From the NCBI GenBank assembly GCA_934546985.1, contig CAKTEE010000003.1:184128-248127 (forward strand): 64,000 nucleotides of DNA, in the 5' to 3' direction. This document shows positions 46,005-54,985 of the stretch, one piece after another; position 1 is the first letter of the stretch; the number at the start of each line of letters is the position of its first letter. Source of the DNA: an uncultured Eubacteriales bacterium (lineage in GTDB: Bacteria; Bacillota; Clostridia; Oscillospirales; Acutalibacteraceae). The notes under the pieces are model-generated. The model was not told the origin of the DNA, searched no databases, and was given only the letters and a program-made list of their open reading frames with translations. Position numbers and translations under genes: made by a program.

Positions 46005-46376
46005 CGTCACAACTCCTCTAACTTTCAGGGATTTTCCTGATTCTATAAAAATATAATGAAAAACAGACCCGGACAGCGCAGGCGGACAGGGCTGTGTTTG
46101 ATATAAAAAGCTGACATTTTGGATTGGAGCGCAGTAAATATGCGCATGAACCTATTATTCTTTATTGTAGCATATTTAAAAAATTTTTTCAATTCCAAAC
46201 CGTCAGGAAAATCATATGGAAAGGGTTTGCTGCTGCAGTACAGGCTCTACTTGAAAAAAAGGCGGAAAAAAGAAGGTTTTTTCTATGGTTTTACGAGATT
46301 TTACGGTTGACAATTCACCGGATATTGTTATATAATCTTATCTTGCAAGGTTACGCCTCGAAAGGAGGGTGTCAGT
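46005..46376. promoter_or_regulatory. Divergent dnaA-rpmH control region
   Basis: A 372-base gap at the switch in gene direction. An AT-rich tract lies around 46150-46200. No DnaA-box-like site was found. Only the rpmH promoter is clear. Confidence 0.5.
46307..46336 (+). promoter_or_regulatory. Promoter of the rpmH operon
   Basis: TTGACA (46307-46312), 18-base spacer, TATAAT (46331-46336). Confidence 0.75.
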
Positions 46377-46511
46377 ATGAAAAGAACCTATCAGCCGAAA
46401 AAAATCCATGCTCAGAAAGAACACGGCTTCCGTAAAAGAATGGCGACAAGAAACGGCCGCAAAGTGTTGGCCCGCCGCCGTGCCAAGGGCAGAAAAGTCC
46501 TCTCTTATTAA
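46377..46511 (+). CDS. rpmH: 50S ribosomal protein L34
   Basis: A 44-residue, very basic ribosomal protein: [20 protein letters not shown], then [20 protein letters not shown] and VLSY. The pattern is unmistakable. SD AAAGGAGGG precedes the ATG at 46377. It begins the rightward run rpmH-rnpA-yidD-yidC-jag, the standard order in Firmicutes. Confidence 0.97.
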   Translation: MKRTYQPKKIHAQKEHGFRKRMATRNGRKVLARRRAKGRKVLSY

Positions 46512-46574
46512 TTGAAGGCGCACCCGCGCCGGGCAGAGATACGGCACGAGCTTCTGTTGATAGAAGGTTTTCCA

Positions 46575-46910
46575 TTGGCAAAAATAATAACGTTGAAACA
46601 GAACAGGGATTTTCGCCGCCTTTATGCAAGGGGAAAATCATTTGCCAATCCTGCGCTGGTTACTTATGTGTATAAGAACCGCGCGGGTAATTGCCGTATT
46701 GGCATAACTACGAGTAAAAAAATTGGAAATGCAGTGGTGCGCAACAGAGCGCGCCGTGTGATTCGGGCAGCCTATGCCGGGCTTGCTCCGCAGATTTCGG
46801 GGAATTGGGATATTGTTTTTGTTGCGCGCGCCAGAACATATAAACTTAAAAGCCATGAAATTGAAAGCGTTATGCGCAAACATCTTACTGCGGCCGGTGT
46901 GTTGAAGTGA
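46575..46910 (+). CDS. rnpA: Ribonuclease P protein component, TTG start
   Basis: The protein subunit of RNase P, which helps the catalytic RNA mature tRNA 5' ends. [19 protein letters not shown] opens the family, and the RNR motif is seen in [14 protein letters not shown] start at the TTG 46575, seven bases after GAAGG, gives 112 residues and the normal N-terminus; a longer frame from an ATG at 46512 runs through the rpmH-rnpA spacer. It overlaps yidD by four bases. Confidence 0.95.
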   Translation: MAKIITLKQNRDFRRLYARGKSFANPALVTYVYKNRAGNCRIGITTSKKIGNAVVRNRARRVIRAAYAGLAPQISGNWDIVFVARARTYKLKSHEIESVMRKHLTAAGVLK

Positions 46911-47131
46911 AATTTATATTAATGGGCGTTATCCGTTTTTATCAAAAGTGCATTTCTCCTTTTTTCCCGCCTTCCTGCAGGTTCCGGCCGACCTGCTCTC
47001 AGTATGCGCTGGAGGCTATTAAGATTCATGGAGCAATGAAAGGGAGTTGGTTTGCCTTAAAACGGCTGCTGAAATGCCATCCCTATCATCCGGGCGGCTA
47101 TGATCCGGTGCCGCCGAAGAAAAAGAAGTAA
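46907..47131 (+). CDS. yidD: Membrane protein insertion efficiency factor YidD
   Basis: A 74-residue protein of the haemolysin domain family: [30 protein letters not shown] and [13 protein letters not shown]. It lies at the inner membrane face and supports YidC-dependent insertion. Start GTG at 46907 inside the rnpA stop (GTGA); the frame then fits the usual N-terminus. It is followed by yidC 26 bases on. Confidence 0.95.
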   Translation: MKFILMGVIRFYQKCISPFFPPSCRFRPTCSQYALEAIKIHGAMKGSWFALKRLLKCHPYHPGGYDPVPPKKKK

Positions 47132-47157
47132 ATAAACCGTGACGGAGGATTTTTTAC

Positions 47158-48102
47158 TTGAGTGAAATACTGAACATACTTTTGTATCAGCCCATTGCAT
47201 GGCTGATGAATTTAGTCTACAATATTTTCGGTAATTACGGTGTTTCTATTTTTATCATCACTTTAATCGTTCGTATTATTCTTTTGCCGCCGGCAATTAA
47301 ACAGCAGCGCAGCATGGCGAAAAGTACCAGAATGCAGTCAAAGATTGCAAAAATCCAAAAAAAGTACGCGACGAATAAAATAAAGATGAATGAGGAAATA
47401 CAGGCTTTGTATGAACGCGAGGGTCTGAATCCCATGGCCAGTATGGGATGCCTTCCATTATTAATTCAGTTGCCGGTTATGGTCGCATTATATAATGTTA
47501 TTTACAGACCCCTTACTTATGTTGCGCATTTATCTGCGGATGTGATTACAGCCGCGGGGGAAGCTTTGAAAAACCTCGGTATTGTTGCAGCTTCCAATGT
47601 CAACGGCATTGAAATGATTATTATTAACCACCATGATAAAATTGCCGGTCAGGTACCCGGTCTTGCAAATGTAGATTTCGAACAACTCAGAAGAGGATTT
47701 ACTGTGTTTGGACTTGACCTGACTCAGTCGCCAGATATCAATCATCCCGCGTTGATTTGGATTGTGCCTATTGCGGCGGGGCTTGCTTCTTTTTTGATGT
47801 CCTGGATTACTACGCGCCAGCAAAAGAAAAATAATCCGGGAATGTCAAACGTTGCAATGACCGGATGTATGAATGCAGGTATACCTTTATTTTCTCTGTA
47901 TATAGGCTTTCAAGTACCGGGCGGCGTTGGTTTTTACTGGCTTTGTTCCAGTGTGATCGGTATTATGCAGCAGCTTGTAATGAATAAATTTTACAGCCCC
48001 AGAAAAGTTGCGGCGGAACTGCTGATTGATGAAACGATTGAAAGACGTTCAAAAGAAGAATATAACAAAAATAAGCTGATGAAAAAAATTGATGAAAAGT
48101 AA
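47158..48102 (+). CDS. yidC: Membrane protein insertase YidC/SpoIIIJ
   Basis: A 314-residue insertase of the Oxa1/YidC superfamily, Gram-positive type, without a long periplasmic domain and with no lipobox seen. The first helix is LMNLVYNIFGNYGVSIFIITLIVRIIL (in part), and the coiled cytoplasmic hairpin (KQQRSMAKSTRMQSKIAKIQ) and GCLPLLIQLPVMVALYNVI are diagnostic. The conserved arginine in the first helix region (LIVRIILLP) is present. TTG start with CGGAGGA eight bases before it. The tail is basic. Confidence 0.95.
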   Translation: MSEILNILLYQPIAWLMNLVYNIFGNYGVSIFIITLIVRIILLPPAIKQQRSMAKSTRMQSKIAKIQKKYATNKIKMNEEIQALYEREGLNPMASMGCLPLLIQLPVMVALYNVIYRPLTYVAHLSADVITAAGEALKNLGIVAASNVNGIEMIIINHHDKIAGQVPGLANVDFEQLRRGFTVFGLDLTQSPDINHPALIWIVPIAAGLASFLMSWITTRQQKKNNPGMSNVAMTGCMNAGIPLFSLYIGFQVPGGVGFYWLCSSVIGIMQQLVMNKFYSPRKVAAELLIDETIERRSKEEYNKNKLMKKIDEK

Positions 48103-48146
48103 ATTATTTTTTCTACAGCCTTTCATAATTTTGAGGTGGAAAGAAA

Positions 48147-49025
48147 ATGATTCATGAGCAGATTGCAACAGGGACAACAGTAGACGCCGCTTTTGAAGAA
48201 GCCCTGCGGCTTCTAAATGCCCCTGAGGACGCGGAAATAAAAAAGGAAATCCTTGAAATGCCGGTAAAGAAAACGTTCGGCCTGTTTGGAGGCGCACCGG
48301 CAAAGGTTAAGGTTTCTTATGAAGAATCTGCCGCAAGCACTGCATTTACATATTTTAAAACGATTTTAAAATATATGGGATTTGAAGATGCGGCAGTAAC
48401 CTGTGAAGAAACAGAGCAAGGTATGGAAATTAACGTTGAATGCGAAGATTACGGCGTTTTAATCGGAAGACGCGGAGAGACCCTTGATGCAATTCAGTAT
48501 TTGACGGGTCTTGTTGCTAACAGAGCCGGAGATAATTATTACCGCGTATCCATCAATGCGGGTAATTATCGTGAAAAACGTTCCAGAACACTGGAATCGT
48601 TAGCAATCCGTACAGCAACGCAGGTACAGCGCAATGGCAGGAGTGTAACGCTTGACCCGATGAATCCTTATGAACGCAGAATTATACATACCGCTGTGCA
48701 GAAGATTAAGGGGACAACTTCTCATTCTGTCGGCGAAGAAAATAACCGCTGTGTTGTAATCTCCCTTGAAGAAGGTTTTAAACCGTTAGGTGAAAACCGC
48801 GGATATCGCGGAAAAGGCGGTTACCGCGGTAATCGATCTGGTGATTATAAGCGGGGAGGCATCAATAATAGACCGTATAATAACCGTGCGCGACAAAATA
48901 ATTATCAGAATAGATCACAGCAAAACGGAGATGTTTTGACACAGACACAGACGGAAGCGGCAAAACCGCAGGAACAAAAAAAGGACCTTGGTTCAGCGCC
49001 GCTTTACGGACGCATTGATAAGTAA
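48147..49025 (+). CDS. jag: RNA-binding protein Jag/KhpB
   Basis: A 292-residue protein with the Jag N-domain (residues 1-50, ATGTTVDAAFEEALRLLNAP), a KH domain (EDYGVLIGRRGETLDAIQYL) and an R3H domain (MNPYERRIIHTAVQ). It is a partner of YidC in gene order and acts in RNA-based control of cell shape with KhpA in other Firmicutes. Unusually, the C-terminal 75 residues form an Arg/Gly/Asn/Tyr-rich tail (GYRGKGGYRGNRSGDYKRGG, NNRPYNNRARQNNYQN), likely disordered and RNA-binding. SD GAGG precedes the ATG. A terminator follows. Confidence 0.93.
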   Translation: MIHEQIATGTTVDAAFEEALRLLNAPEDAEIKKEILEMPVKKTFGLFGGAPAKVKVSYEESAASTAFTYFKTILKYMGFEDAAVTCEETEQGMEINVECEDYGVLIGRRGETLDAIQYLTGLVANRAGDNYYRVSINAGNYREKRSRTLESLAIRTATQVQRNGRSVTLDPMNPYERRIIHTAVQKIKGTTSHSVGEENNRCVVISLEEGFKPLGENRGYRGKGGYRGNRSGDYKRGGINNRPYNNRARQNNYQNRSQQNGDVLTQTQTEAAKPQEQKKDLGSAPLYGRIDK

Positions 49026-49073
49026 AGTTGATACATGAAAAAGCTTTTTGGTGTATTGCTTGAAAGTGAAGAA

Positions 49074-49112
49074 AAAAGGCGGTTTCAGCAATGAAATCGC
49101 CTTTTCTATTTT
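49074..49112 (+). terminator. Terminator of the rpmH-jag operon
   Basis: AAGGCGGTTTCA pairs with TGAAATCGCCTT and is followed by a T-rich tract of 13 bases. The rest of the gap to 49361 holds a parS-like site and no gene. Confidence 0.8.
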
Positions 49113-49326
49113 TTTTACATTATAATTGCAGTTGAACATTTTTGATATTGCAAGGGATAGTAAAAGATAGGAATAAGATGGGTTAATGAAAGTCCAAAAC
49201 GTAAAGAAAAGTAAATCAGAATAATGCATGATAGTGATAATATTAAAATGAAGTGTTTTCAAATAAAAAAACAGCGAGTAATATTTTTATGTATATTTTA
49301 AAAGTAAATGGGTTGAATTTACAGAA

Positions 49327-49342
49327 TGTTTCATGTGAAACA
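49327..49342. promoter_or_regulatory. parS-like site 1
   Basis: TGTTTCATGTGAAACA, one base from TGTTTCACGTGAAACA, in the mnmE leader just upstream of the SD. Confidence 0.75.
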
Positions 49343-49361
49343 TCAGCAGGGAGGTTGTATT

Positions 49362-50729
49362 ATGTCTTCTACTATCGCCGCTATTGCAACGGCACAGGCC
49401 GCGGCCGGAATCGGAGTTATCCGTATTTCAGGACCGGATGCACGAAAAATTGCTTCAACAGTTTTTAAAAAAATGCGCGGAACAGGGATAATGGAATCCG
49501 CCGGCTATACCGGTGCATATGGAAAAATTATTGAAAATGGACAAGTGCTTGATGAAGCTGTTGCATTTGTTTTTGCTGCACCGCATAGTTATACGGGAGA
49601 GGATATAGTAGAGTTTTCTTGCCATGGCGGTATGTTTATCCTGCAAAAAGTACTTCGTGCAGTCTATAAAGCAGGCGCTGTTCCTGCGGAAGCGGGAGAA
49701 TTTACAAAGCGAGCTTTTTTAAATGGAAAGATTGATTTAACACAAGCAGAAGGTATTCAAAATATAATCGGCGCTAACGGAGAACAGGCGGCGCGTGCCG
49801 CAATTGCTGTTCGGGAAGGGGCAATGAGCAGGCAAATTGCAGAAATTAAAGAAAAGTTACTTTTTTGTGCGGCACATATGTCTGTTTGGGCAGATTATCC
49901 TGATGAAGATATTGAAACACTGGAAACAGAGAAATTGAAGCAACAGCTAAAAACAGCTAATGTTATATTACAGGAAAAAATTAGTCAGTTTGATGCAGGT
50001 AAAGCATTGCGTGAAGGTGTGCAGACGGTTATTGTCGGCAGGCCGAATGTAGGGAAATCTACATTGATGAATCTTCTTTCCGGTACAGAACGTTCTATAG
50101 TAACTCCGATTGCCGGTACAACGCGGGATATTGTTGAAGAAACTGTCCGGCTGGGAGATATTGTACTGCATATTTCAGATACGGCAGGACTGCGCAGAAC
50201 AGACGATATGATTGAGAGTATCGGCGTTGACCGTGCAAAAGAAAAAATAAAAGAAGCCGCTCTGATATTGGCAGTGTTTGATTGCTCTCAGCCGTTGGAA
50301 GAACAGGATTTTGAATTGCTTCATATGCTAACAGGACGGGACGCAATTGCAGTAGTCAACAAAACAGATTTAGAAGAATGGAAAATTGACATAGAGCAGT
50401 TACAATTGTTGATTTCTCATGTTGTGTTGGTTTCCGCTTCTACAGGAGAGGGTTATCAAAAGTTGGAGGAAAAAGTTTCTGAAATCATTGGGACAAGCAA
50501 ACTTGATCCATCTGCGGGAATACTTGCAAGCGAACGTCAGCGAAATTGCTGTGTCAGGGCGACAGGTGCATTACAAGAAGCGATTATCGCTTTAGAATCA
50601 GGGATGACGCTGGATGCAGTGAATGTTTGTACAGACGAAGCTTTAGCAGCTTTGATGGAACTGACAGGGGAAAAGGTAACGGAAGCAGTCAGTAATGAAG
50701 TATTTTCTAAATTCTGTGTAGGAAAATAA
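49362..50729 (+). CDS. mnmE: tRNA modification GTPase MnmE
   Basis: A GTPase which, with MnmG, makes 5-carboxymethylaminomethyl-uridine at the wobble U34 of certain tRNAs. The N-terminal folate-binding domain opens with TIAAIATAQAAAGIGVIRISG (in parts), the G domain has GRPNVGKSTLMN, DTAGLR and NKTD, and the C-terminal catalytic Cys is in FCVGK. The start at 49362 has GGGAGG nine bases upstream; a longer frame from 49326 begins inside the parS-like site. At 455 residues length is normal. mnmG follows. Confidence 0.95.
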   Translation: MSSTIAAIATAQAAAGIGVIRISGPDARKIASTVFKKMRGTGIMESAGYTGAYGKIIENGQVLDEAVAFVFAAPHSYTGEDIVEFSCHGGMFILQKVLRAVYKAGAVPAEAGEFTKRAFLNGKIDLTQAEGIQNIIGANGEQAARAAIAVREGAMSRQIAEIKEKLLFCAAHMSVWADYPDEDIETLETEKLKQQLKTANVILQEKISQFDAGKALREGVQTVIVGRPNVGKSTLMNLLSGTERSIVTPIAGTTRDIVEETVRLGDIVLHISDTAGLRRTDDMIESIGVDRAKEKIKEAALILAVFDCSQPLEEQDFELLHMLTGRDAIAVVNKTDLEEWKIDIEQLQLLISHVVLVSASTGEGYQKLEEKVSEIIGTSKLDPSAGILASERQRNCCVRATGALQEAIIALESGMTLDAVNVCTDEALAALMELTGEKVTEAVSNEVFSKFCVGK

Positions 50730-50821
50730 AGTAATTATAAAAAATGAAATTTCAGGCCGATAAAAAATATAGAAGGATATCGTGCTATTCATTTTGTTTT
50801 CAACAGTTAGGGGAGGATATT

Positions 50822-52729
50822 GTGGAATTCTTAGCTGGAAAATATGACGTGGCAGTCATTGGTGCAGGACATGCAGGGATTGAAGCAGCATTGGCCGCCG
50901 CGCGGCTTGGTGCAAAAACAGTTGTTTTTACAATTAATTTAGATTGGGTTGGCAATATGGCATGCAATCCATCCATTGGCGGCACATCAAAAGGCCATCT
51001 TGTGCGGGAAATTGATGCATTGGGTGGTGAAATGGGGAAAGCAGCAGATGCAACCCTGATACAAAGCCGAATGCTGAATGTTGGGAAAGGTCCGGCAGTA
51101 CATAGCCTGCGTGCGCAGATTGATCGGAAAGACTATAGCCGCTATATGAAACATGCTTTAGAAAAACAGAAAAATCTTGATGTGCGCCAGGGCGAAATTA
51201 TGGATTTACAGCAAACAACAGGAGGATGGCAACTTGTAACCCGTTTAGAAGCAGTATATGAGGCAAAAACTGTAATTCTTGCGACAGGAACATTTTTGGG
51301 AGGTCGCGTTTATGTTGGCGATGTTTCTTATGAAAGCGGACCTGACGGAATGTTTCCTTCTAATGCTCTTTCAGAGGCATTGCAACAACTGGGTATTCCA
51401 ACACGCAGGTTTAAAACGGGTACGCCTTCCAGAATTCACAGGCGCAGTGTAGATTTTTCTGTTTTAGAGGAACAGCCGGGAGATGAAAAAACCGTACCGT
51501 TTTCCTTTGATACGCCTAATTCGCCGAAAAATAAAGCAGTTTGCCACATTACTTATACCGGCGCGGAGACAAAACAAATTATTTTAGATAATCTTTCCCG
51601 TTCTCCCTTATACGGCGGAAAAATAGAGGGAGTTGGACCTCGGTATTGTCCAAGCATTGAAGATAAGATTGTGCGTTTTGCTGAAAAAGAACGTCACCAA
51701 ATATTTATTGAACCTTGCGGTATGGATACGGAGGAACTTTATTTACAGGGATTATCATCTTCTTTACCGGAAGATGTACAGCTTGCAGTAATTCATAGCA
51801 TTACAGGGCTGGAAAAAGCGGAAGTAATGCGTACAGCTTATGCGATTGAATATGATTGCGTCGACCCGCTGGCATTGAAACCGTCCTTAGAATTTCTTGA
51901 TTTTGCTGGACTTTATGGCGCAGGACAGTTTAATGGTTCCAGCGGATATGAAGAAGCCGCCGCACAAGGGCTGGTTGCTGGAATCAATGCGGCGCGGGCG
52001 GTTCAGGGAAAAGAACCATTGATTCTTGACCGTGCAAGTTCCTATATTGGTACGTTGATTGACGATTTAGTAACAAAGGGTTGTTCAGACCCTTACCGCA
52101 TGATGACTTCACGTTCTGAATACCGTTTGATTCTGCGGCAGGATAATGCAGATGTACGGCTAACGCCAATTGGTTATAAAATAGGGTTAGTGTCGGAAGA
52201 AAAATATCGGCGGTTGTTGGAAAAACAGCAGTTATGTGAAGAAGAACGGAAAAGAATAGAAAAAGCAGTAATTGCACCTGGAGAGGAAATTAATGCACTT
52301 TTAGTTTCACGTGAAACAGCGGCTTTAAAAACCGGTGTTAAACTGATTGATTTGATTCGCCGGCCGCAGTTAAATTATGAAGTATTGACGCCTTTTGATA
52401 AAACGCGCCCTGATTTGGATTCTTCTGTTTTTGAACGGGTAGAAATTTCCGTAAAATATGAAGGTTATATCAAACGCCAGCAGGCGCAAATTGATGAAAT
52501 GCGCCGTTTGGAAGTAAAAAAACTTGGCCCTGCTATGGATTATGCGGCAATTACCGGACTGCGTAAGGAAGCACAGGAAAAGCTTGCAAAAATCCGTCCG
52601 GATAATATCGGACAAGCTTCGCGTATTTCAGGTGTCAGTCCGGCAGATATTTCTGTATTATTGATTTATTTAAGCCAACAAGAACGCAAAAAACAGAGAG
52701 GGGAGGAAAATAATGAGTATCATCAGTGA
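50822..52729 (+). CDS. mnmG: tRNA uridine-5-carboxymethylaminomethyl enzyme MnmG
   Basis: An FAD-dependent partner of MnmE. The Rossmann motif GAGHAGIEAALAAARLG, the catalytic Cys loop ACNPSIGG and GKGPAVHSLRAQ are present, as is the family C-terminal domain to RISGVSPADISVLLIYL. The start is a GTG at 50822 with GGGAGGA five bases upstream; the upstream ATG (50744) has no SD and gives 26 atypical residues. 635 residues is the normal size. A parS-like site lies inside the gene (52303-52318). It overlaps rsmG by 17 bases. Confidence 0.95.
   Translation: MEFLAGKYDVAVIGAGHAGIEAALAAARLGAKTVVFTINLDWVGNMACNPSIGGTSKGHLVREIDALGGEMGKAADATLIQSRMLNVGKGPAVHSLRAQIDRKDYSRYMKHALEKQKNLDVRQGEIMDLQQTTGGWQLVTRLEAVYEAKTVILATGTFLGGRVYVGDVSYESGPDGMFPSNALSEALQQLGIPTRRFKTGTPSRIHRRSVDFSVLEEQPGDEKTVPFSFDTPNSPKNKAVCHITYTGAETKQIILDNLSRSPLYGGKIEGVGPRYCPSIEDKIVRFAEKERHQIFIEPCGMDTEELYLQGLSSSLPEDVQLAVIHSITGLEKAEVMRTAYAIEYDCVDPLALKPSLEFLDFAGLYGAGQFNGSSGYEEAAAQGLVAGINAARAVQGKEPLILDRASSYIGTLIDDLVTKGCSDPYRMMTSRSEYRLILRQDNADVRLTPIGYKIGLVSEEKYRRLLEKQQLCEEERKRIEKAVIAPGEEINALLVSRETAALKTGVKLIDLIRRPQLNYEVLTPFDKTRPDLDSSVFERVEISVKYEGYIKRQQAQIDEMRRLEVKKLGPAMDYAAITGLRKEAQEKLAKIRPDNIGQASRISGVSPADISVLLIYLSQQERKKQRGEENNEYHQ
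52303..52318. promoter_or_regulatory. parS-like site 2, inside mnmG
   Basis: AGTTTCACGTGAAACA, 15 of 16 bases of the canonical parS, read through as codons of mnmG (LVSRETA). Confidence 0.75.
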
Positions 52730-53429
52730 ATTTTTAGTAAAAGAACAAAAAACGGTAGGGATAGAATTTACGCCTCATATGCTGGAACAATTTGAAACTT
52801 ATGCGCGGCTTTTGGCAGAATGGAACGAAAAAATGAACTTGACTGCGATTATAAAACCGGAAGAAATTGCGGCAAAACATTTTCTGGATAGTTTAATGAT
52901 TATGAAATATCAAATGTTTAAAGCAGGCGACCGATTGGCTGATATAGGTACAGGAGCAGGATTTCCGGGTATTCCGCTGTTAATTGTCTGCCCAGAACTA
53001 AAACTAACGCTAATTGATAGCCTGAATAAAAGGCTGATATTTCTGGAACATGTATTGAAAACAGTGGGACTTCAGGCAGAACTGGTACATGCGCGGGGTG
53101 AAGAGGCAGGACGAAAAAAGGAATATCGCCAAAAATTTGATTTTACGATAGCACGCGCGGTATCTCATTTGAGGGAACTGTCGGAATATACCTTGCCACT
53201 TTTAAAAAATGGCGGAAAACTTATCAGTATGAAAGGACCGCAGCCGGCGCAGGAAATTGAAGAAGCAAAAAAAGCAATTCATTTGCTTGGCGGCGAATTG
53301 CAGACTGTTGAGACCTATTTTGTGCCGAATGCGGGGGAACGCTCTCTGATTTTCGTAAAAAAAATATCGCAAACTCCGCCAATATATCCACGTCCTTCTG
53401 CGAAAATAGCGAAATTTCCTTTGAAATAA
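52713..53429 (+). CDS. rsmG: 16S rRNA (guanine527-N7)-methyltransferase RsmG
   Basis: A SAM methyltransferase making m7G527 in 16S rRNA; loss gives low-level streptomycin resistance in other bacteria. The SAM motif is LADIGTGAGFPGIPLLIVCP and the family pattern EWNEKMNLTAI, ARAVSHLRELSEYTLPLLKNGG and KGPQPAQEIEEA is complete. The 238-residue length is normal, with a lysine-rich end (KIAKFPLK). SD GGGAGG precedes the ATG within the end of mnmG. Confidence 0.95.
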   Translation: MSIISEFLVKEQKTVGIEFTPHMLEQFETYARLLAEWNEKMNLTAIIKPEEIAAKHFLDSLMIMKYQMFKAGDRLADIGTGAGFPGIPLLIVCPELKLTLIDSLNKRLIFLEHVLKTVGLQAELVHARGEEAGRKKEYRQKFDFTIARAVSHLRELSEYTLPLLKNGGKLISMKGPQPAQEIEEAKKAIHLLGGELQTVETYFVPNAGERSLIFVKKISQTPPIYPRPSAKIAKFPLK

Positions 53430-53582
53430 TGTTTGAAGAATGCGAATGCTGTAATTTTATTTGGATGGAAATATCTGGAAATTTCCCGTCGGACCTGTTA
53501 TGCTGTATTTGGAAGAAAAAAGACAAGCTCTTCCGGATAATAAAAAGCAGGTCTTTTTTACCTGCTGGAAAGGCGGACAAAA

Positions 53583-54407
53583 GTGTTTACAACGCAGACA
53601 AAAGTAAAGGCTGGCGGACAAATTTTATTAATCCCGCCTGACCTGATTTATCCGAACCCAAACCAACCACGCAGGGATTTTAATATGGACGAGCTCCATT
53701 CTCTTGCGGATAGCATCCGTGTCAGTGGAATTTTACAGCCAATTACCGTTAGGCAGGGGGAAAACGGTTTATATGAATTGGTTGCAGGGGAGCGCAGACT
53801 TCGTGCCGCCCGCATTGCAGGCGTGCCGCGGATTCCATGTATTGAAATCCGTGTATGTAATGATGAATCGGCTGTTCTTGCTCTAATCGAAAACATTCAG
53901 CGTTCCAACCTTAGTTATTTTGAAGAAGCAGAAGGCATTGCACAGCTAATGGCACAGCTTGGTGCCAATCAGGATGAAGTTGCCCGCCGGCTGGGTAAAG
54001 CACAGTCCACTTTGAGCAACAAACTGCGGCTGTTGAAACTTTCTCCGGAACTGCGCAGGCAAATTGCAGAAGCCGGTTTAACAGAACGCCATGCGCGTGC
54101 ATTGTTAAAACTGGAAGATTCTAAAATGCAAAAACAAGCCTTGCATGAAATTATCACTAAGCGGCTGAATGTATCAGATACAGATAAGCTGATTGAACAG
54201 ATGAATCGGCCACAGAAAAAGAAAAAAGGTAAGCCAATGCTGGTACTGAAAGATATCCGTATTTTTATGAATACAATCAGCCATGCGGTAGATACAATGA
54301 AGCGTGCAGGGATTGCCGCTGTATCGGAGAAAAATGAAACTGATGATTATATAGAATATCATGTTAGAATTCAAAAGACAGGGGAAATACAAAAAACTCC
54401 TGCTTAA
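53583..54407 (+). CDS. noc: Nucleoid occlusion protein Noc, ParB family
   Basis: A ParB-type CTPase and DNA-binding protein. The N-domain has IPPDLIYPNPNQPRRDF and the CTP-binding GERRLRAARIAG; the helix-turn-helix is RRLGKAQSTLSNKLRLLKL. In Firmicutes, Noc lies after rsmG and blocks division over the chromosome; a second ParB is 1.3 kb downstream with parA, so this copy is best called Noc by position. Start GTG at 53583 (AAGG upstream). I did not find an ATTTCCCGGGAAAT-type Noc site nearby. Confidence 0.85.
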   Translation: MFTTQTKVKAGGQILLIPPDLIYPNPNQPRRDFNMDELHSLADSIRVSGILQPITVRQGENGLYELVAGERRLRAARIAGVPRIPCIEIRVCNDESAVLALIENIQRSNLSYFEEAEGIAQLMAQLGANQDEVARRLGKAQSTLSNKLRLLKLSPELRRQIAEAGLTERHARALLKLEDSKMQKQALHEIITKRLNVSDTDKLIEQMNRPQKKKKGKPMLVLKDIRIFMNTISHAVDTMKRAGIAAVSEKNETDDYIEYHVRIQKTGEIQKTPA

Positions 54408-54450
54408 AATGCTTACAAGTTGCTTTCACATAATACCCTCATATCCACGG

Positions 54451-54491
54451 AAAAGGCAGGTTTGGGAAATTCCCAATAACCTGCCTTTTTC
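54451..54491 (+). terminator. Terminator of the mnmE-noc operon
   Basis: AAAAGGCAGGTT pairs with AACCTGCCTTTTT; the loop itself holds TGGGAAATTCCCA, a nested palindrome. Confidence 0.85.
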
Positions 54492-54521
54492 GTATTATAA
54501 AGTAAAATATAAAATGTTTCA

Positions 54522-54537
54522 TGTTTCACGTGAAACA
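54522..54537. promoter_or_regulatory. parS site 3, perfect
   Basis: TGTTTCACGTGAAACA, the exact consensus, in the gap between noc and parA. An extra half-site TGTTTC lies directly on its left (54515-54520). Confidence 0.9.
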
Positions 54538-54653
54538 TGGTGATAAACTTTTTTCTTGAAGTTTGTATAGATATTATTTTCAAAGTTTTTACTATATTAT
54601 TGCTGCCTTAAAAATTGCGCACCATTTAAAGCATGAAAAAAAGAAAAGATATT

Positions 54654-54839
54654 TTATTTTTTTCGGAATGGCGCAATAAAAAATAAAATCATCAAAATAA
54701 AATAAACAAAGTAAATGCTCCAGGTTATTGTATTACTCCATGGGAAGCTTGCTTCGGGATGAGAAAATGTAAGGAAAAGAAAAATCACAGCGGCTAAAAG
54801 CATAGCAAGTGCAAGAATTCTTGAGGTTTTCTTTGTCAT
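54654..54839 (-). CDS. Small two-helix membrane protein
   Basis: A 61-residue protein with two hydrophobic segments (ILALAMLLAAVIFLFLTF and WSIYFVYFILMILFFIAPF), a short polar loop and basic ends, so a helical hairpin in the membrane. Start at the ATG 54839 with GAGGTG upstream; an upstream GTG lies on this SD. It is the only minus-strand gene between rpmH and ndk apart from the PH-domain pair. Function unknown. Confidence 0.6.
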   Translation of the reverse strand: MTKKTSRILALAMLLAAVIFLFLTFSHPEASFPWSNTITWSIYFVYFILMILFFIAPFRKK

Positions 54840-54985
54840 AACAATAAGCACCTCTTTAATATTTTTAATTTATTATATCATAGTTTTGATTAAGTTAAAA
54901 AACTATAATCAGACATTCAAGAAAGAATTAACCCTTTTTTTTATGAAACAGATATGGTATAATTTTTTAGAACAGGAGGATGTTT

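Noticed and set aside
53543..53565. Terminator between rsmG and noc
   Set aside because: AGCAGGT/ACCTGCT forms a short stem but lacks a following T run and lies just before the noc SD.
54463..54475. Noc-binding site from the palindrome TGGGAAATTCCCA
   Set aside because: It is the loop of the terminator after noc and does not fit ATTTCCCGGGAAAT.
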